Assembly (NCBI GenBank): GCA_903860995.1
Contig: CAIOSS010000075.1
Span: 1-11,141 of the forward strand
Direction of reading: 5' to 3'
DNA: 11,141 nt
From: an uncultured delta proteobacterium
GTDB lineage: Bacteria > Myxococcota_A > Polyangia > Polyangiales > Ga0077539
Shown: in pieces, positions 6,502 through 11,141 of the stretch
How positions within the stretch are numbered: position 1 is the first letter of the stretch
How the letters are laid out: every line of letters begins with the position of its first letter
Notes under the pieces: model-generated
Database searches by the model: none
What the model was told of the DNA's origin: nothing
Seen by the model: the letters and a program-made list of their open reading frames with translations, nothing else
Made by a program: the position numbers and the translations under genes

Positions 6502-8757
6502 ATGACGCCTCCCCCACTCGCTGCCGGGATGATCGTCGATCGCCGCTACCAGCTGGTTGATTTGTTGGGCGAGGGTGCGTTCGGCGAAGTGTGGCGCGCC
6601 AAGGACGCTCGGCTGTCCGGTCGGCACGTCGCCATCAAATTCCTTCACGCCGATCTCCTTCGCCACCCCGAAGTCGTGGAGCGGTTCAGCAGCGAGGCCG
6701 ACGCGCTCGCTCAGGCGGTGCACCCCAACGTCGTCGCGGTGATGGATCGCGGCATGATGGGCGATCGGCTGTTCATCGTCACGGAGTTCATCGACGGGGT
6801 CTCGCTGGGGACGTGGCTCCACCAACACTCCGAGCGCAACGTGCAGCCGGACCTCGACGAGGTGCGCTCGATTTTCGACCAGCTCTGCGCTGGCATCGAG
6901 GCTGCGCACGCGGTGCGTTCTCCCGGGCCGATCATTCACCGCGACATCAAGCCCGACAACATCCTGCTCCACACCGGCCCGAACGGCGTCACCCTGGTCA
7001 AGGTTGCGGACTTTGGAATCGCACAACGCGGTGGCAGATCAGGCACCCGCACTGGCGTTCAACTCGGGACGCCGGTGTACATGGCACCCGAGCAGGCGAT
7101 GGCGCAGTGGTCCAGGGTCGGCCCGTGGACGGACGTCTTCGCGCTGGGGGTTGTTCTTGTAGAGATGCTGACCCTTCGCGCGCAGGCGAAGGCGTCCGAG
7201 CTTTGGTGGGCGACAGTGCTCCTCCAAAAGGACTCGCCGACTGCGCTCTTGTCGGGAGTTCGCCCTGACCTACCGCCTGGGATCTGGGAGGTAGTCGACA
7301 AGGCGCTCGCGGGTCAGCCCGAGGATCGGTTCCCGAACGCGGGCGCCCTTGGGGCTTCCCTGCGAGCGGCGTGGCAGCGCGTGGACCGTGCCTCCTGGGA
7401 CCCAACGAGAGTGTGGACTCGCACCCGGTCGTCCCCCGAACCACCTCCTGCTTCCCGTCCCCAGCCTCCACCTCCTGCTGCCCAGCCCCCACCTCCGCCT
7501 CCGCCAGGTTGGTCTCCGTCATGGGAACCTCGCGGTCGCCCTCCTGCTCCCCATCTTCCGCCTGCGCCTGCACCTGCACCTGCACCTGCGCCTGCACCTG
7601 CACCTGCACCTGCGCCTGCGCCTGCGCCTGCGCCGCCTCGCGTGGCGTTACCTCCAGTGCTCACGGAGGCGGTGGAGAGCATCGAGGCGGTGCCTGTCAC
7701 AGGGGGCCTTTCCGAAGCCTGGCACGCCACGTTGAATCCTCTGGTGAGGACCATCCAGGGACGATGGCAGCGTGATCCGTTCGCCTTCCTGTTCGCGGGG
7801 GGCAGTCTCCTCGCCTTGGCTGCGATCGCCATCGTCGTGTCGGTGATGAAGCAGGCCTCCGAAGAGCCTCCACCGTTGACCGCGATCGATGACCGCCCCC
7901 TCACCGATGGAGTCACCCCTTCCAGGGTCGATCCCCCAACGGTGGCTGACCCGTTGATCACCCGCCCTGCACCGTCTTGCCCCGACAGGATGGTCCCCAT
8001 CCCAGCGGGGAGATTCCTCATGGGTTCCGCAGACGGCGTCGGCACTCCCGGTGAACACCCCGCGCACTGGGTCACCCTCGACGCTTTCTGTATGGATCGA
8101 ACGGAGGTCACCGTCGCGCGGTACCGTGAGTGCGCCCGTGCAGGGAATTGTGTTGCGGCGCCCACGACGCCGAGCACCGGAGCCGACTGGAGCGAGGTAT
8201 GTAACGGCGACCGCATCGACCGCGACACCCATCCCATCAACTGCATCAGTTGGCAGGCTGCCGACGCGTTTTGCGGCTGGGCGACCGGACGACTCCCAAC
8301 CGAGGCCGAGTGGGAGCTCGCGGCTCGCGGCTCGATGGGGAGAGACTTCCCGTGGGGGGCAACGATGCCCAGCGAGTCGCTCCTGAACGCGTGCGGCCCC
8401 GAGTGTGCGGAGACGATGGGCGGCGAGGCGAGCGCCTTCAGCGCGGAGGATGGCTGGCTGGGGACGGCGCCGGTGGGCACCTTTCCAAACGGCGCGTCGA
8501 TGTACGGCGTACTCGACATGGCGGGCAATGTCGCCGAGTGGACCGGCACGCGATACGGACGATACGGCTATGAACACACCGTGAACCCGGAGGGTCCCCG
8601 GACAGGAGCGACCCGCGTCGTCCGTGGCGGCGGCTGGCTCGATCTTCAGTTCGACCGGTTCCGTGCGGCGAGGCGGGATGCCCAGGCGCCCGGGTATCGG
8701 GGGCGGAGTGTCGGCTTCCGATGCGTGCGATCGCTCGCACCACACCCTGGGACCTGA
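6502..8757 (+). CDS. Transmembrane Ser/Thr protein kinase with FGE-sulfatase-like domain
   Basis: Eukaryote-like Hanks kinase, 751 aa, anchored in the inner membrane with an extracytoplasmic FGE/SUMF1-like domain. The kinase domain (about 16-290) has all key motifs: glycine loop GEGAFGEV 23-30, K46 in AIKF, E65, HRDIKPDN 146-153, DFG 170-172 and APE 195-197. A disordered Pro/Ala linker (310-380) contains a long PA run. One hydrophobic helix (about 426-448) follows, then a spacer and the FGE-like domain (492-743: MVPIPAGRFLMGS, RLPTEAEWELAARG, DMAGNVAEW, RVVRGGGWLDLQFDRFRAARR, GFRCVR). The two copper-binding cysteines of true formylglycine-generating enzymes are absent after RVVRGGGW (residues D and F there), so it is probably a ligand-binding or sensing module rather than an enzyme. 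Ten cysteines in the C-terminal part fit disulfides outside the cytoplasm. Start ATG 6502; an in-frame ATG at 6529 is an alternative, and neither has a strong ribosome site. It ends 15 bases from the convergent lipoprotein gene. Confidence 0.93.
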   Translation: MTPPPLAAGMIVDRRYQLVDLLGEGAFGEVWRAKDARLSGRHVAIKFLHADLLRHPEVVERFSSEADALAQAVHPNVVAVMDRGMMGDRLFIVTEFIDGVSLGTWLHQHSERNVQPDLDEVRSIFDQLCAGIEAAHAVRSPGPIIHRDIKPDNILLHTGPNGVTLVKVADFGIAQRGGRSGTRTGVQLGTPVYMAPEQAMAQWSRVGPWTDVFALGVVLVEMLTLRAQAKASELWWATVLLQKDSPTALLSGVRPDLPPGIWEVVDKALAGQPEDRFPNAGALGASLRAAWQRVDRASWDPTRVWTRTRSSPEPPPASRPQPPPPAAQPPPPPPPGWSPSWEPRGRPPAPHLPPAPAPAPAPAPAPAPAPAPAPAPAPPRVALPPVLTEAVESIEAVPVTGGLSEAWHATLNPLVRTIQGRWQRDPFAFLFAGGSLLALAAIAIVVSVMKQASEEPPPLTAIDDRPLTDGVTPSRVDPPTVADPLITRPAPSCPDRMVPIPAGRFLMGSADGVGTPGEHPAHWVTLDAFCMDRTEVTVARYRECARAGNCVAAPTTPSTGADWSEVCNGDRIDRDTHPINCISWQAADAFCGWATGRLPTEAEWELAARGSMGRDFPWGATMPSESLLNACGPECAETMGGEASAFSAEDGWLGTAPVGTFPNGASMYGVLDMAGNVAEWTGTRYGRYGYEHTVNPEGPRTGATRVVRGGGWLDLQFDRFRAARRDAQAPGYRGRSVGFRCVRSLAPHPGT
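7561..7632 (+). repeat. CCTGCN hexamer tract coding for (Pro-Ala)12
   Basis: Twelve uninterrupted 6-bp units in frame within the kinase linker, all CCT plus GCG or GCA. The last base of the units follows the order G,A,A,A,G,A,A,A,G,G,G,G, so the first eight units form two identical 24-bp blocks. Six-base units can expand or contract without a frameshift, so the linker length is likely to vary between strains. Confidence 0.95.
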
Positions 8758-8772
8758 CTTCGTCCGCGAAGG

Positions 8773-10341
8773 CTACCGGGTGGCCGGGTTCGAGACTCCG
8801 GCGCAGGATGGCGTGCAATGACACGCTGAGGCGATTCTAAAGGTGAGGGCTCGGACGGCAGCGATCGGCAAGGTGCCGCGCGCCTGTGCCAGTGCGAGGT
8901 ATGCGGGCCTCGCCGCGCTGGCGCCGGACGCAGAACCGCCACGACACGCCGCGACCACTGACAGCACCCCCGAGACTGCGCTCCGCATGGCGTTTCCAGC
9001 TTCGGTTCGCGCCCGATTTCGCTCCGCCTCTACTCGCCGCGCCTCCGCCACCTGCGCTCGATATCGCTCTGCGGCAACGCGACCTGCCTCGGCAGCCTGT
9101 GCGTCCGCGGTCGCCTGACGTGCCTCCGCCGTGGACCGCTGCAGCGCCGCCAGACGGTCCGTGAGCGTTCGCAAAGATGTGGCGGCATCGACGAAGAGTG
9201 CCGACTGCGCCCCACTTCGGACTTCTACTGAGTGGCGAAGGATAGCATCTACGCACCGGTCTTGCGCTTCGTTCATCTGATCCAAGGTGGTGTCCAGCAA
9301 CGCGAGACGACATGTGGCCGCCACCCCGTATCCATCGTTCGTGCCTCCTGCCACCAGTTGTTGAAGCGCCTCGGTCTCGGAGTCCGCTAGGAGCCAGAGG
9401 TCATGCCGCTCGCGCTCGACGCGGATTGCCCTCACTCGCTCGGGCACCCCTTCCGCGCGCGGATCGTTGGGACAACTCGACGCGAACTCCAGCAGCGCCT
9501 CCGGTGTGCCGGTCGTCAGCGCGGCTCTCCAGACGCGGTCGGCGATAAGCGCCCGAACCGGATCGAGCGCGAGGTCGCTCAGCACTTCGGTCGGACGATC
9601 ACGGGCGACCACGCTAACAGACGACCACCTGCGGTCCCCCCACATTGCCCCCGCTGGTATCTCGGTTGTGAGGTCGAAACGAACGACTCCGTCCGGTCCG
9701 GCCCGTCGTGTTGCGAACATCTCGCCGCCAAGCTCCGGCGAGATGACTATACGTCGCAGCGCGACGACCAATCCCGAGGCCGCTATTCCGGGACAGTCCT
9801 GGGAGGTGCGCTCCTCGACATCCGTGTACGGCACCTCTTCCCTCGTCGTGCGCCCCGCGATAAGGCTGCCAACCCACGGAATGAGCGCCAAGACTCCCAG
9901 ACTTATCCCGAAGATACCCACAGTGCGGGTAGCCTGAATCGCGCTGGCACCAGGTGCGCGACCGCAGGCCCCCAACGAAGTGCAGGCATCTCTCGGATTC
10001 GCAACGAGAATGCTACTCAACCCCCCGACGAGGCCCCCCCCTAACGCGAGCAAGTCCACACCCGCCGTGCCGCCCACATCGCGGGTCGTTACGCGCCGCT
10101 CCGTCCCGGTCACATCGAACCCGCGCTCACATAGATCGACCCGCTGGATCGATATCGAGGCCTCGGTGCCCACCATGGTCGGCTCTCCGACCCAGCGGGT
10201 ATGTCCACGGTGCTCGAACGGGCGCCGACTCTCGACCTGCCGCGTCGCCGTGAGAGTGGGCTGCACGGACCAACACCCGGCCGCTCCCCACAGGTTCAGT
10301 AGAACCACGAGACCTGCTGCAAGGCGGCGCACTCTCTTCAC
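8773..10341 (-). CDS. Putative lipoprotein of unknown function
   Basis: 522 aa, family not recognised. The N-terminus (MKRVRRLAAGLVVLLNLWGAAGC) looks like a lipoprotein signal peptide with the modified Cys at 23; Ala instead of Leu at -3 makes the lipobox slightly weak. Two further hydrophobic stretches (about 93-114, glycine-rich, and 141-163) could be membrane hairpins. A middle part (185-250) looks beta-rich. Residues 270-400 are helical with scattered Cys pairs, and 400-450 is an Ala/Arg/Glu-rich probable coiled coil. The tail has several Cys (466, 507, 509, 513). The GTG start at 10341 overlaps the stop of the upstream chimeric gene as GTGA, implying coupled translation; only a weak GGGTGG precedes it. 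The TAG at 8773-8775 lies 15 bases from the kinase stop, tail to tail. Such Cys-containing lipoproteins are often encoded beside membrane kinases in myxobacteria, so a role in the same envelope signalling is possible but unproved. Confidence 0.75.
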   Translation of the reverse strand: MKRVRRLAAGLVVLLNLWGAAGCWSVQPTLTATRQVESRRPFEHRGHTRWVGEPTMVGTEASISIQRVDLCERGFDVTGTERRVTTRDVGGTAGVDLLALGGGLVGGLSSILVANPRDACTSLGACGRAPGASAIQATRTVGIFGISLGVLALIPWVGSLIAGRTTREEVPYTDVEERTSQDCPGIAASGLVVALRRIVISPELGGEMFATRRAGPDGVVRFDLTTEIPAGAMWGDRRWSSVSVVARDRPTEVLSDLALDPVRALIADRVWRAALTTGTPEALLEFASSCPNDPRAEGVPERVRAIRVERERHDLWLLADSETEALQQLVAGGTNDGYGVAATCRLALLDTTLDQMNEAQDRCVDAILRHSVEVRSGAQSALFVDAATSLRTLTDRLAALQRSTAEARQATADAQAAEAGRVAAERYRAQVAEARRVEAERNRARTEAGNAMRSAVSGVLSVVAACRGGSASGASAARPAYLALAQARGTLPIAAVRALTFRIASACHCTPSCAGVSNPATR

Positions 10342-10784
10342 TTCGCCACCCGCTCAACAATCTTCGGCACGTCCTTCGGGTCCCACGCCACGTCGAATGC
10401 CCATCGCCCCCACGCGCCTTCGCGGTTCACCACGTCAACCCACTTCCTGGCCGCCTGGTGCTTCGCCATCACCTGGTTGTGTCGGTACCCCTTCACCTCC
10501 AGGATCAGCTTCGTCTCCTGCCCATCCTCGGCGTCCACGACCACCAGGAAGTCTGGCATGTACTGGTGCCCCTCCTCTCCCTCCTGGAACCGGTACGGGA
10601 TGCTCAGCCCCAGGTGGTCGTTCTTCACGAACGCCTTCACCCGCGTGTGCGCGTCGAGGTGCGCCGCCGCCACCCGACGCCCGGTGTTGAGGTTCTCCGC
10701 CGCGAAGACCGCGCCCATGCCGCCGTCACCGAGCAAGCGTTCGAGGCGGTACTTGCCTCCGATGGTCTCGCCAATGGTTGTCAC
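10338..10784 (-). CDS. Chimera: Ser/Thr kinase N-terminus fused to type III restriction nuclease C-terminus
   Basis: 148 aa, apparently assembled from two unrelated genes. Residues 1-39 are the N-terminus of a Hanks kinase (GGKYRLERLLGDGGMGAVF, then GRRVA), with the glycine loop GDGGMGAV at 19-26. It stops just where the catalytic Lys (VAVK) should be: the sequence reads VAAAHLDAH. From about 44 on it is the extreme C-terminal domain of a type III restriction Res subunit: RVKAFVKNDHLGLSIPY, YMPDFLVVVD, LILEVKG, ARKWVDVVN, WAFDVAWDP. The PD-(D/E)xK nuclease residues are all present (D78, E96, K98). A full Res protein is about 900-1000 aa with helicase motifs; none of that is here. Start GTG 10784 with GGAGG 12 bases upstream. 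The frame is intact across the junction and it overlaps the lipoprotein start. It could be a small active nuclease borrowing a kinase gene's start signals, or an untranslated relic. No cognate Mod methylase gene is in the window. Confidence 0.75.
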   Translation of the reverse strand: MTTIGETIGGKYRLERLLGDGGMGAVFAAENLNTGRRVAAAHLDAHTRVKAFVKNDHLGLSIPYRFQEGEEGHQYMPDFLVVVDAEDGQETKLILEVKGYRHNQVMAKHQAARKWVDVVNREGAWGRWAFDVAWDPKDVPKIVERVAK

Positions 10785-10796
10785 TGGGCGTCAGAG

Positions 10797-10801
10797 CCTC
10801 C
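10797..10801 (-). promoter_or_regulatory. Ribosome binding site of the chimeric gene
   Basis: GGAGG on the minus strand, 12 bases before GTG 10784 (slightly long spacing) within an AGGGGAGG run. It supports the GTG start and suggests that the chimera inherited a working translation start from a kinase gene. Confidence 0.5.
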
Positions 10802-10804
10802 CCT

Positions 10805-10997
10805 GGTGGGCATCTAGCCTTGATCGCCGGGCGTCGGCAAGGGCAACAGGAGCGGTGCGCCACCATCCCCCGCTCATCACCCATGCTGCCACGTCCCCAG
10901 CGCCTCGCCCGGCCCTCTGCTCGCTCTCCATGGGCGCGGGCTCCGCCCTCGCACCGTGCGCGGGGTCCTTGCACCTCGACGAAGCACCCCCGCCCTT
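10805..10997. other. Upstream region of the chimeric gene, nothing recognised
   Basis: About 190 bases between the chimera's ribosome site and the second dispersed repeat. Any promoter for the minus-strand pair should lie here or in the repeat, but no clear -10/-35 pair was seen. Open frames across it are typical of high GC content and gave no recognisable peptide. Confidence 0.4.
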
Positions 10998-11141
10998 CCA
11001 AGGCCCATAGGAAATCCAACGGGGCAGCGTCGCCGGCGGGCATCCGCTCCAGGCGACCGATCACCCGAAGCACCCGCGCTCGCTCTACCCTCACCAGGAA
11101 CTCTCCGGGATGCCCTACGTGCCGCAGCTCCCATCGGGCCC
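10998..11141 (+). repeat. Dispersed direct repeat, copy 2 (cut by window end)
   Basis: Same orientation as copy 1 (6058-6201) and about 96-97% identical by eye. Its left edge coincides with that of copy 1, but here the flank is unrelated non-coding sequence, not Uma2. The copy continues past the window end. Confidence 0.9.

Noticed and set aside
7561..7632. Possible CRISPR-like or structural tandem repeat
   Set aside because: The 6-bp units have no spacers and are in frame as Pro-Ala codons in a protein linker, so this is a coding microsatellite.
7314..8549. 411-codon minus-strand open frame containing a (Gly-Ala) run
   Set aside because: It is the antisense of the kinase linker and FGE domain. 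The Gly-Ala run is just the complement of the CCTGCN tract.
10726..11094. 122-codon minus-strand frame starting in the second repeat
   Set aside because: It crosses the repeat edge into unrelated non-coding sequence and overlaps the start of the chimeric gene in another frame, with no recognisable domain.

Overview
The window is GC-rich and bacterial. It most resembles a myxobacterium (Myxococcota, possibly Polyangiales). The basis is a membrane Ser/Thr kinase fused to an extracytoplasmic FGE-sulfatase (SUMF1-like) domain, a Uma2-type nuclease remnant, and an Ala/Arg-rich lipoprotein. This placement is inference from gene content and style; no rRNA or marker gene is present. The central-left part (about 1160-5693) looks different: a sensor hybrid histidine kinase and an HD-GYP response regulator whose sequence style recalls Burkholderiales-type proteobacteria. 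It may have been acquired horizontally.

Layout. (1) Bases 1-123 hold no gene that can be supported. (2) 124-1155 is a complete insertion-sequence-like unit: 18-bp perfect terminal inverted repeats around one IS66-family transposase. The transposase is internally shortened but keeps its DDE residues. (3) 1168-5693 is a two-gene operon with an ATGA overlap. It encodes a hybrid histidine kinase (about six TM helices, GAF, HisKA, HATPase, two REC, Hpt) and a REC-HD-GYP protein, and together they read as a phosphorelay controlling cyclic-di-GMP breakdown. (4) 5694-6501 is a gene graveyard. It contains a Uma2-family fragment on the minus strand, joined at a sharp boundary to one copy of a dispersed repeat of at least 144 bp, followed by about 300 bp with nothing recognised. 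(5) 6502-8757 is the intact kinase, a proline/alanine linker with a CCTGCN hexamer tract, one TM helix and an FGE-like sensor domain. (6) Converging on it from the minus strand is a coupled pair. 10338-10784 is a chimeric ORF joining the glycine-loop end of a Ser/Thr kinase to the C-terminal PD-(D/E)xK nuclease domain of a type III restriction subunit. 8773-10341 is a putative lipoprotein. The two overlap as GTGA. (7) The second copy of the dispersed repeat starts at 10998 and runs off the window end, in the same orientation as the first.

The strongest unusual signals are the kinase/nuclease chimera, the direct repeats whose left edge coincides with the break in the Uma2 remnant and which bracket the kinase/lipoprotein/chimera block, and the in-frame shortened IS66 transposase next to a signalling operon of foreign appearance. 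I did not see convincing evidence for a wholly new defence or signalling system. The evidence fits recombination between paralogous and mobile sequences in a repeat-rich genome.
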